A stretch of DNA of 64,000 nt from Roseiarcus sp963794655 (GTDB taxonomy: Bacteria > Pseudomonadota > Alphaproteobacteria > Rhizobiales > Beijerinckiaceae). The DNA is taken from assembly GCA_963794655.1 (NCBI GenBank), contig CAWCEV010000007.1:124001-188000 (forward strand). Reading direction: 5' to 3'. The position numbers and the translations under genes were made by a program. Under the pieces are notes generated by a model. That model was not told the DNA's origin. It was given only the letters and a program-made list of their open reading frames with translations, and did no database searches. Every line of letters begins with the position of its first letter. Positions within the stretch are counted from its first letter, which is position 1. Shown here one piece after another: positions 16,799 through 24,521 of this stretch.

Positions 16799-18201
16799 GC
16801 GGCGGAGGCGATAGGCCCGCCGCCGCCCGGCGCGCCCAGCCGCGACGCCCCCACCCCGTCCTCAGCGGAAAGATCGAGCGGGTCGGCGACTTTCTCAAGC
16901 TTGAGCCCGGCGACCGGGCTCATCTGCTCGGGTCAATGACGGCGCTCGAATGCGCGCAATTGTTTCATGACTGGGAGTTCTGGGCCCGCTCCGACCAGGC
17001 GCCTCCGCCCGGCGACTGGATCATTTGGCTCATCCTTGCCGGTCGGGGCGCGGGCAAGACCCGCGCCGGCGCCGAGGCAGTGCGTCACTGGGTCAAGACT
17101 TACCCGATCGTGAATCTGATCGGCGCGACGGTCGCCGACGTGCGCGACACCATGATCACCGGCGAATCCGGGGTTCTCGCGTGCTGCCGGCGCGACGAGC
17201 AGCCGCGCTTCTTCGCCGCCGACCTGCGCCTCGAGTGGCCAAACGGCGCAGTGAGCCTCCTTTTCTCCGCCGAAGAGCCCGACCGGCTCAGAGGCAAGCA
17301 GCACATGAAGCTGTGGTGCGACGAGCTGGCGGCCTGGCGGGACCCCGAGGCTTTCGATCAGGCGCTGCTCGGCTTGAGGCTCGGCGACAGACCGCAGGCG
17401 GTCGTGACCACAACGCCCAGGCCGACAAGGATCATCAAGTCGCTCGCCGTCGACAAGGACACCATCGTCACCCGTGGCTCGACCTTCGACAATCGGGCGC
17501 ACTTGGCTCGGGCGTTCTTCGAGCGCATCACCGCGCGCTACCAGGGACGGCCGATCGGACGCCAGGAGCTTCTGGCCGAGATCGTCGACGAGACGCCCGG
17601 CGCATTGTGGACACGCGCGCTGATCGAGCGTCAGCGCGTCCGTCCCGAGGCGGCGCCGCAGGAATTCGCCGAGATCGTGGTCGCGGTCGATCCGCCGGCG
17701 CGCTCATCGGCGAAGTCCGATGAATGCGGGCTCATCGTCGCCGCGAGAGCGCAAAGCGGGCTCTTCTATGTGCTCGCCGATCTCACCAGCCAGGGCGATA
17801 CGCCGGGCGGGTGGGCGGCGCGGGTCGGCGCCGCCTATCGCGGCTTCAAGGCCAACCGCGTCGTCGCCGAAATCAACAACGGCGGCGACATGGTGACGGA
17901 GGTGCTGCGCCAGAGCGAGCCGAACCTTCCGGTGCGCGCGGTCCACGCGACGCGCGGCAAGTTCCTGCGCGCCGAGCCGATCGCGGCGGCCTACGAACGC
18001 GGGCTCGTCTATCACGTCGGCGCCTTCGCGAAACTCGAGGACCAGCTCTGCGCGCTGACGCCCGACTTCGACCGGCGAGGCGCGGGCTATTCCCCCGACC
18101 GCGCCGACGCGCTGGTCTGGGCGCTGGCCGACCTCATCGGGCTCGACCGGCGCGGCGCGGGGGGCATGATCGAGTACTGGTCGGCGAAAGCGGGCGAGTA
18201 A
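16786..18201 (+). CDS. Terminase large subunit (GTA/phage DNA-packaging motor)
   Basis: The large terminase powers DNA translocation into the procapsid and cuts the concatemer. The 471-residue product has an ATPase domain with Walker A GRGAGKT (residues 86-92), an acidic Walker B-type segment KLWCDELAAW, the coupling motif VVTTTPRPT, and a C-terminal RNase H-like nuclease domain with acidic residues in VVAVDPPARSSAKSDECG and the late DRADALVWALADL. It is full length and resembles the GTA-type terminases of alphaproteobacteria. Start is GTG 16786, overlapping the upstream gene. No portal gene follows directly; three small genes come first. Confidence 0.93.
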   Translation: MDELSGGGDRPAAARRAQPRRPHPVLSGKIERVGDFLKLEPGDRAHLLGSMTALECAQLFHDWEFWARSDQAPPPGDWIIWLILAGRGAGKTRAGAEAVRHWVKTYPIVNLIGATVADVRDTMITGESGVLACCRRDEQPRFFAADLRLEWPNGAVSLLFSAEEPDRLRGKQHMKLWCDELAAWRDPEAFDQALLGLRLGDRPQAVVTTTPRPTRIIKSLAVDKDTIVTRGSTFDNRAHLARAFFERITARYQGRPIGRQELLAEIVDETPGALWTRALIERQRVRPEAAPQEFAEIVVAVDPPARSSAKSDECGLIVAARAQSGLFYVLADLTSQGDTPGGWAARVGAAYRGFKANRVVAEINNGGDMVTEVLRQSEPNLPVRAVHATRGKFLRAEPIAAAYERGLVYHVGAFAKLEDQLCALTPDFDRRGAGYSPDRADALVWALADLIGLDRRGAGGMIEYWSAKAGE

Positions 18202-18350
18202 GGCGACGCCAAAATCGCCTGCGCCCTGCTGAGTCCTTCGACGCCGGTCATTGCGAAAAAAGCGCGTGCCGCAGTGCGAGCCGGCCTCCGCGCCCGCCGC
18301 TCGTTAAGGACAGTCAGAGACATCGCTGCTCGCGCCTCTGACCCCCAAAC

Positions 18351-18369
18351 CCTCTCCTTCTGGGAGAGG
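18351..18369. repeat. Short inverted repeat between terminase and next gene
   Basis: CCTCTCC and GGAGAGG (7 bp) are separated by TTCTG, in a 227-base gap. CCTCTCC-type palindromes of this form are frequent dispersed hairpins in alphaproteobacterial intergenic DNA. There is no T-tract, so an intrinsic terminator is not supported. It lies about 60 bases upstream of the next start codon. Confidence 0.45.
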
Positions 18370-18428
18370 CAATCGCCGCTCTTCGATACGGCGCACAGAA
18401 CACTGTTTGCCCAGAAAAGGAGAACTTC

Positions 18429-18845
18429 ATGTCAGAAACCGCAATCGCGGCGGCGCCGATCGTGTCGGCGCTGTCGCCCTTCGTTAACGCAGCCGCATCG
18501 GGACTGGTGATCGGGGTCGGCGGGCTCCTGTTCGCCGGCCTCGCCCGCTGGACCGGGCTCGCGTTCACGCCCGACGTTCAGGCTCAGCTCGAGAAGGCGG
18601 CCGACGCCGAGGTCCATGCGCTGATCGCCGGCGCGGAGAACAATCTCGCGACCGGCAAGTTCAGCGTCGGCAATCCGATGGTCGCGACCGCGACGACCGC
18701 GCTCATCGCCAATGCGCCGGGGATCGTCGCCAAGCTCGGGCTGAACGAAGCCGAAGTGCGTGACGCGGTCATCAAGGCGATCGGCCGCGCGCAGAAGGCG
18801 ATGACTGCGTCGCCCGCAAGCCTGCCTGGAAAGGCGATCGGCTGA
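18429..18845 (+). CDS. Small membrane protein, possibly LLH-type phage holin
   Basis: A 138-residue protein with one hydrophobic segment near the N-terminus (GLVIGVGGLLFAGLARW, about residues 28-44) followed by an Ala-rich helical cytosolic part containing EKAADAEVHALIAGAENN and ending in a conserved-looking VRDAVIKAIGRAQKAM. One transmembrane helix plus an AVxALxAxExN-like helix is the layout of LLH-family holins, which permeabilise the membrane during lysis; I regard this as possible, not shown. A strong ribosome binding site AAAGGAGAA precedes ATG 18429. It is first of three small genes between terminase and the portal chimera. Confidence 0.6.
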   Translation: MSETAIAAAPIVSALSPFVNAAASGLVIGVGGLLFAGLARWTGLAFTPDVQAQLEKAADAEVHALIAGAENNLATGKFSVGNPMVATATTALIANAPGIVAKLGLNEAEVRDAVIKAIGRAQKAMTASPASLPGKAIG

Positions 18846-18910
18846 CAAATCGAGCGCGGGGCCGTCCGCTCGGGTCTCCCTGACGGCCGCAATCCACAAG
18901 GAAAATCGAA

Positions 18911-19267
18911 ATGTCTGGTCTTGGTTCCTTCTTCAACAGCCTGAGCTCCGCGCTTTCCGCCAACAACATCTCGGCCGCCGCGACCGCGGCGTCGGCGCTC
19001 CAGTCGGCGCTCGGCACGTCACAGGCCGTCACCTCTCAGGCGACGTCGTTCCTGAACAACTTCAACCTTGCGCAGGCCAACGGAAACCAGATCGGGATGC
19101 AGATGGCGGTGATGGGTTTGCAGGCGATGCAGACGCAGCTTCCGCAGTCCGTCGTTCCCCTGATCGCGCTCCTCGCCAATCCGTCCATTCAGGCGGACAA
19201 GGCGCAGAGCGCGGTCGCGGTCGCCAACATTCAGACCGCGCTCGCGCATAGCACGTCAATTCTGTGA
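18911..19267 (+). CDS. Ala/Gln/Ser-rich small protein, unknown function
   Basis: A 118-residue, largely helical low-complexity protein (SAAATAASALQSALG, ANGNQIGMQMAVMGLQAMQ) with almost no charged residues. No family is recognised. ATG 18911 follows AAGGAAAA. It overlaps the following gene by 4 bases (GTGA), so the two are likely translated together. Its place between terminase and portal suggests a phage origin, but no capsid, adaptor or lysis function can be assigned. Confidence 0.6.
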   Translation: MSGLGSFFNSLSSALSANNISAAATAASALQSALGTSQAVTSQATSFLNNFNLAQANGNQIGMQMAVMGLQAMQTQLPQSVVPLIALLANPSIQADKAQSAVAVANIQTALAHSTSIL

Positions 19268-19557
19268 TCACGGCCGCGCAGGTCAAGGGCGCCGTCGGCG
19301 CCCTCGGCGACATCGATACGAGCGCCTTGTCGGCGGCGTGGCGGAGCAAGTTCTCCGACCTCGACGCCGACGCGGTTCTCGCCGAGGACGCGCTCGGAGT
19401 GATCGCCGTCTTCTTTCCGCAAGCGGCGGCGATCGCGGCGCTGATCGCGCTCTTGGTCGAGGTGAAGCCGTTGCTGGATCTTCATCCGCCGACCGGCGAC
19501 GCCGATCCGGAGCGCGACGCCAACGCCTATGGCGGACGGGGCGGCCGGGGCAACTGA
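19264..19557 (+). CDS. Small hypothetical protein coupled to the upstream gene
   Basis: A 97-residue protein starting at GTG 19264, overlapping the upstream stop in a GTGA arrangement. It has a central hydrophobic stretch (AIAALIALLVEVKPLL) that could be a membrane or buried helix and a Gly/Arg tail (YGGRGGRGN). No recognised family. Its 3' end overlaps by 31 bases the end of a gene on the opposite strand. Confidence 0.55.
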   Translation: MITAAQVKGAVGALGDIDTSALSAAWRSKFSDLDADAVLAEDALGVIAVFFPQAAAIAALIALLVEVKPLLDLHPPTGDADPERDANAYGGRGGRGN

Positions 19558-19895
19558 TCCTTGCCGTGCGGCGGGAACTCGCCGGCAAGCACGGCGTGCA
19601 ACGTCGCGCCGAGCTTGCGGTTGAACTCCTCGGCCTGGAACTGGGCGTTGACGGCCTCGGTCTTGTCCTCGCGCGGCTGCGGGCATTGGGCGTCGGCCCG
19701 CCCGCCGGCGCGCTCGACCATCGCCTTGAACGCGGTCTCGAGCTCGACCCGATCGCGCTCGGCGGCGAAAACGTCGGTGATCCAGACTTCGGCGCCGCTC
19801 TGCGAAGCGGCGACGCAAAAGGTCCAACGCGGCGCCGCGCCCGCAAACGCCGGCAGGCTGATGGCGATCGCGACCAGCGCTAGCGATCGGCGCAT
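19527..19895 (-). CDS. Small secreted protein on the opposite strand, unknown function
   Basis: A 122-residue protein with a classical Sec signal peptide (MRRSLALVAIAISLPAFAGA) and a mature part with two cysteines (WTFCVAA, ADAQCPQP) that could form a disulfide. It ends in a Pro/Arg tail. It is the only minus-strand gene in the phage-like island and is convergent with the preceding small gene. Such isolated opposite-strand genes in prophages are often morons expressed from the lysogen, which is only an inference here. No family recognised; ATG 19895 chosen over an in-frame start 4 codons earlier because it gives a cleaner signal peptide. Confidence 0.65.
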   Translation of the reverse strand: MRRSLALVAIAISLPAFAGAAPRWTFCVAASQSGAEVWITDVFAAERDRVELETAFKAMVERAGGRADAQCPQPREDKTEAVNAQFQAEEFNRKLGATLHAVLAGEFPPHGKDQLPRPPRPP

Positions 19896-20013
19896 GACCC
19901 TTTCCACTCCCGCGCGAGCCGCGTGCGCAATCTAGGCCCCAATCCCTAACGGAAGGCAAAGGCGCGCCGGCGCTGGAGCCTCACTAAGCCCCTTTCGCCA
20001 AGGAACCAATTCG

Positions 20014-22023
20014 ATGTCGGACGACGCTCTCAGACGGCCCCTGCCCCCAAGCGTATTCGCCCGCCTTGCGGACGCGACGCGCTATGTGATCACCGGCGTC
20101 TCGCCGGACACCTGGTTCGGGCCGCTGCAGCCGCTCGCGCCGATGGCGCCGCCGGAGGTCAAGGGCCGGCAGTGGGACTATCCGTTCGGCGCAAATCTCA
20201 ACTATATCCCTCGCGCCGAGGATGGCGTCTCGTTTGCGGAACTGCGCGGCCTTGCCGACGCGCTGCCGCTCCTGCGCGCGGTGATCGAGACCCGCAAGGA
20301 CCAGATCGCCGCGCAGAGCTATGCGGTGAGGGCGCGGGCGCGAGCGGACTCGCCCGACGTGTCGAAGAACATCGACGTAGTCAGCCGCTTCCTCGCCCGT
20401 CCCGACCGGCGCCATTCCTTCGCAGACTGGCTCAGGATTTTGGTCGAGGAGATGCTGGTCATCGACGCGGCGACGATCTATCCGCGCTACGCCAGGGGCG
20501 GCTCGCTCTATTCGCTCGATATCATCGACGGGGCGACGATCAAGCCGCTGGTCGGCGAGGACGGGCGCGCGCCGGAAGCGCCCGATCCCGCCTACCAGCA
20601 GATCCTCAAGGGCATACCCGCGGCCGACTTCTCGGCCGACGAGCTTCTCTATCTGCCGCGCAACCTGCGCTCGCACCGGCTCTATGGCATGAGTCCGGTT
20701 GAGGCGCGCGACCAATCGCAGATTGAGATTTTCGGCCCGCGCGTGGGTTCGACAATCCAGGCACATGAGATCTGCGACGAAAACACGATGGGGCCGCTCA
20801 TCGCCCAAACGATCCTGCAGCGCGAGCTCTATGTCAGGACCAAGTTCACGTTCAAGCTCTCGTGGGAATATTGCCTGCTCGATCCGATGGACATCGTGAC
20901 CGTCACCGACGAAAACCTTGGCCTCGACAACTATTCCGTCCGGGTGATCGAGATCGAGGAAGACGACAAGGGCCTCCTCGCCTTCACGTGTGAGGAGCTT
21001 GTGGCGGGCGTCTCAAACCCCGCTTTCTACCCGAGCGCTGCCGCAGGCGGCTTTCAGCCGAACCAAGGCGTACCTGCGGTTCCGGTCAACACGCCGCTCA
21101 TCTTCGAACCGCCGACAGGCCTCACCGGCGGGGTGGCGCAAGTCTGGTTCGGGGCGTCGGGAATCAACGGCGGCGGCGGCACGCAATGGGGCGGCGCCAA
21201 CGTCTATGTCTCGATCGACAACGTGACCTACTCACAGATCGCAGTCCTGACCGGGCCAATGCGCCAGGGGTTTCTGACCAACGGTATCCCCGCTGCGGCT
21301 GGATGGGACTCGGTCGACACATTGTCGGTCAACCTCGCTGAAAGCGGAGGAACTCTAACCGGAACTAGCCAGACTGCGGCGCAGCAAGGCGCGACGTTGT
21401 CGCTCGTCGATCAGGAGCTGCTCAGCTACGAAACAGCAACGCTCGTCTCGGGGAACGCCTATAACCTGACCGGGCTCGCGCGCGGTCTGAGCGGCTCGAT
21501 TGCGGCGGGACATTCGAGCGGCGCTCCCTTTGCGCGCCTTGACGGCGCAATCCTGCAATATGACCTCCCGGCGAATTTTGTCGGCGTCACGCTCTACTTC
21601 AAGTTTCAGAGCTTCAATGTCTTCCGCGGCGGCCTCCAGGACCTATCGACCTGCGCCGTCTACACTTATACGCCACCCTATGCGTCGACGGTTGTCACGG
21701 CGGGTTCCGGGAACACTCCGTCGACGCCATCGAGCGATCCGATCATTGCCCAACTGCAGACTGGCTTCCCGCTCGATCTTGGGCCGATCAACGGAACAGT
21801 GTCAGTCACCGACGATCTCGGTTCCGTCGCTATCGCATCCTCCGGCGGAATCGACCTTGGCGATATCAATGCGCCGCCGCCGGTTCATCCGATCGCCGCG
21901 CAGCTCCTGAGCGGAACGCCGCTCGACCTCGGCCAAACCACAAGTGGCGTCACCGTCACGGATGACTTCGGATCGGCCAATGACGCGGTGATCGACGTGA
22001 TCGATCTCGGCACGGTTCCCTGA
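20014..22023 (+). CDS. Chimeric protein: N-terminal phage portal joined to C-terminal tail hub/host-specificity part
   Basis: A 669-residue open frame with two unrelated halves. Residues 1 to about 230 look like the first half of a phage portal protein (PLLRAVIETRKDQIAAQSY, LVEEMLVIDAATIYPRY, LLYLPRNLRSHRLYGMSPVE). After SPVE the sequence changes to the C-terminal region of a GTA gene-15/lambda J-type tail hub: ILQRELYVRTKFTFKLSWEY, LLDPMDIVTVTDENLGLDN, LSYETATLVSGNAYNLTGLARG. The portal's stem/crown half and the hub's N-terminal half are both missing. At the C-terminus two ~45-residue repeats carry IAQLQTGFPLDLG and IAAQLLSGTPLDLG. AAGGAA precedes ATG 20014. The join, near base 20700, is where a complete head-tail module would normally lie. 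Whether the protein is functional is unknown. Confidence 0.85.
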   Translation: MSDDALRRPLPPSVFARLADATRYVITGVSPDTWFGPLQPLAPMAPPEVKGRQWDYPFGANLNYIPRAEDGVSFAELRGLADALPLLRAVIETRKDQIAAQSYAVRARARADSPDVSKNIDVVSRFLARPDRRHSFADWLRILVEEMLVIDAATIYPRYARGGSLYSLDIIDGATIKPLVGEDGRAPEAPDPAYQQILKGIPAADFSADELLYLPRNLRSHRLYGMSPVEARDQSQIEIFGPRVGSTIQAHEICDENTMGPLIAQTILQRELYVRTKFTFKLSWEYCLLDPMDIVTVTDENLGLDNYSVRVIEIEEDDKGLLAFTCEELVAGVSNPAFYPSAAAGGFQPNQGVPAVPVNTPLIFEPPTGLTGGVAQVWFGASGINGGGGTQWGGANVYVSIDNVTYSQIAVLTGPMRQGFLTNGIPAAAGWDSVDTLSVNLAESGGTLTGTSQTAAQQGATLSLVDQELLSYETATLVSGNAYNLTGLARGLSGSIAAGHSSGAPFARLDGAILQYDLPANFVGVTLYFKFQSFNVFRGGLQDLSTCAVYTYTPPYASTVVTAGSGNTPSTPSSDPIIAQLQTGFPLDLGPINGTVSVTDDLGSVAIASSGGIDLGDINAPPPVHPIAAQLLSGTPLDLGQTTSGVTVTDDFGSANDAVIDVIDLGTVP

Positions 22024-22106
22024 GCGCGGCGATCAGCGGTGCTCCCAGCTGCGTCAACGCAGTTTGTTCTCCTTAAAATCTTTGCTTTCATAAGGATGGT
22101 CACGCT

Positions 22107-22961
22107 TTGAGCGAGCAGCTTCAACTTCGGCGCGGTACATCGACTCAGGTTGCCGCCTTCACCGGCGCGCAGGGCGAGACGGTGATGGACACGACCAACA
22201 ACCGGTTGGTCGTCAACGACGGCTCGACCGTGGGCGGATGGCCGGCCGCCAAGCTCGCCGAGGTTCTGACCAACGGGCGGACAAAGATTTCCGATGCGGC
22301 CTACACCGCGCTCGTGACTGACCGCACGGTCGCCTACTCGACGCTCACCGCCGCGCGCGTGGTCACGCTTCCTTCGGCGTCCAGCTATCCGACCGGGACG
22401 CGCCTGCTCTTCGTCGATGAGACGGGCAACTGCTCGGCGACCAAAACGCTTACCATTACAGCGACCGGGACAGACGCGATAAATGGAGCGGCGTCCGTGA
22501 TCGTCAACGAGGCTTACGGCTTCATTGGCATCGAAAGCAATGGCGTCGGGGCTTGGACAGTCGTCGATCAGGGCTTCATGCCGGCGCTCGCCAACCTAGC
22601 TGCGGCGGCGCATGGCGCAAACGTCCAAATCGGGTTGCTTGAAACCCTTGTTGCGCTCTCCGGCGCCTCAACAAACGCTAGCGTGCAAATCCCGGCTAAT
22701 TGCATCGTACTTGCGGTCGGCGCTCGAGTCGTGACCGCCATAACGGGCGCGAGCTCCTATGAGGTTGGCGTTTCCGGCAATCTGTCACAATTCGGCTTAG
22801 GTTTGAGTCTCGCGGCCGGCTCGACCAACTATGGCCTCATCGGCCCGACCGCGTTCTACGCAGCGACGACGCTGACCATCACTGCGACCGCCGGCGCTTT
22901 TAGCGGCGGCCAGGTCAGACTCTCGATCGCATACATGCTGGCCAATCCGTCGGCAGCGTAA
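22107..22961 (+). CDS. Phage fibre-like protein with Mtd-type N-terminal domain
   Basis: A 284-residue protein whose N-terminus (QLQLRRGTSTQVAAFTGAQG, then GETVMDTTNNRLVVNDGST) matches the short beta-domain found at the N-terminus of Mtd/tail-fibre proteins, which attaches receptor-binding proteins to the tail. The rest is Ala/Thr/Gly-rich beta sequence without a recognised receptor domain. Start is TTG 22107 with AAGGATGG upstream. Two Gly/Thr-rich exported proteins follow on the same strand. No reverse transcriptase or template repeat for diversity generation was seen nearby. Confidence 0.7.
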   Translation: MSEQLQLRRGTSTQVAAFTGAQGETVMDTTNNRLVVNDGSTVGGWPAAKLAEVLTNGRTKISDAAYTALVTDRTVAYSTLTAARVVTLPSASSYPTGTRLLFVDETGNCSATKTLTITATGTDAINGAASVIVNEAYGFIGIESNGVGAWTVVDQGFMPALANLAAAAHGANVQIGLLETLVALSGASTNASVQIPANCIVLAVGARVVTAITGASSYEVGVSGNLSQFGLGLSLAAGSTNYGLIGPTAFYAATTLTITATAGAFSGGQVRLSIAYMLANPSAA

Positions 22962-22992
22962 CGCTGATCCTCCCTGAACCGAGGCTCCTCTC

Positions 22993-24521
22993 ATGAATCG
23001 CATAATTTTCGCCGCACTGCTGGCGACTGGCGTCGCCGCGTCCGCGCAAGCGCAAACCTATCAGGATTCTGGCGGCACCGTCGTCCCGGGAGTTGTGCCG
23101 ATCCAACCGGGCGTAGGGCCACTCTTCACGTCGGCCAATCCCGGCAAGATCTCCGGTTCGTTTTCAGCGTCGCTGAGCGGCTTCCAGCCGACGCCAGCCT
23201 ACGCGTCGCTGTCGGTCGGCGCGTCGTCAACTCGCGTTGCGCTCCCAACGGGGACGGTCGTTGTCGTCTATAACACGGGCTCAAATGCGGCTTACGTCCA
23301 AATCGGCTCGTCAAGCGTCGGCGCTACCTCCGGCAACGATGTCATTCCAGCGGGCGGCTGGATGGCCTTCACTGTGGGGACAGCGACTTACCTGGCCGGC
23401 ATTGAGACAGCGGGCGCGACAACCCTGAACCTCTCGGGAGGCTCGGGCCTTCCGACCGGCGCCGGCGGGGGTGGGGGCTCTGGCGGCGGCGGCTCGAATG
23501 CGTCTGTCGGCGCGACCGGATCGGCTGTGCCAGGAAGCGCGACGCTCGGCGGCATGAGTGTTGCTGGAACGATGACGGCCCTTCCCGGCACGTCCAACGG
23601 TCTCAAGGTCGACGGGTCAGCGGTGACGCAGCCCGTATCCGCATCAGCCCTTCCCCTGCCGACCGGCGCGGCGACGGCTGCGAACCAGACCAACGCCAAC
23701 CAGAAAACGCAGATCGTCGACGGCTCGGGCAATGTGATCGCCTCGACCTCGAACAATCTCAATGTGCAATGCGCGAATTGCTCGGGCTCTGGCGCCAGCG
23801 CCGACGACGAAGCGACGATGACGCCGGGCAGCTCGGTGTTCGCGCCGCAGGGCGGGTTTTTCCAGAACATCCCGACCAACAACCCGCTGACCAATCTCCA
23901 GCAGGGCCTGGCGCAGCTGACCGCGAACCGGGCCGTGCACATGAATTTGCGCAATGCGACTGGGACCGAGATCGGCACAGCCTCGAGTCCGCTCCAGGTC
24001 AGCCTCGCCAATACCGGATCGAACTCGACCGCGATCACCGTCACCAACCCGACCGCCGGTTCAACCGGCGCGACCGCGCCGACTTCGGCGGCGCTGATCG
24101 GAGGCCGGGCGCAGAACGCCGAGGCGGCTCCCGTCACGAACGGGCAGATGACCGGCGCCGCGATGGGCCTCGAGGGCAAGCTCATCATGCTCCCGTTCGC
24201 CAACAAGGAGAACATGGTCCGCGGCACCGCCAGTCAGACTGTGACCAGTGCAACGACGCTGATCGCCGCCCAAGGGCCGGGGATCAAGATCTACGTCACC
24301 GGCGTCCAGTGCAAGAACACGGGGTCGGCCACGACGATCGTCACCCTGAATGACAACGAGACGACCGGCTCGGGGACCGTGCTCATCGTTCCTACCTCCG
24401 GCGGAGACAATGAGGTCTACCAGACTCCGCTCGCCGTGGCCGCCAACACGGCGCTCACCTTCACGCCGTCAGCGGCTCGTCGACCATCTACTGCAACGCT
24501 CAAGGATACTCGGGATCGTGA
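22993..24521 (+). CDS. Exported Gly/Thr-rich phage-type protein with a frameshift near its C-terminus
   Basis: About 509 residues with a Sec signal peptide (IIFAALLATGVAASAQAQ) and a beta-rich body containing a natural Gly-Ser linker (AGGGGGSGGGG). In the original frame the sequence continues to 25338 as an Arg-rich shadow of the next gene, which is not credible. In the next frame, from base 24471, the sequence reads SGSSTIYCNAQGYSGS followed by TGA at 24519-24521, a natural ending for this type of protein after LTFTPS. I therefore infer one missing base near 24470, by mutation or sequence error. The corrected stop overlaps the GTG start of the next gene (GTGA). Probably a tail-fibre-associated or surface protein; function unknown. 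Confidence 0.65.
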
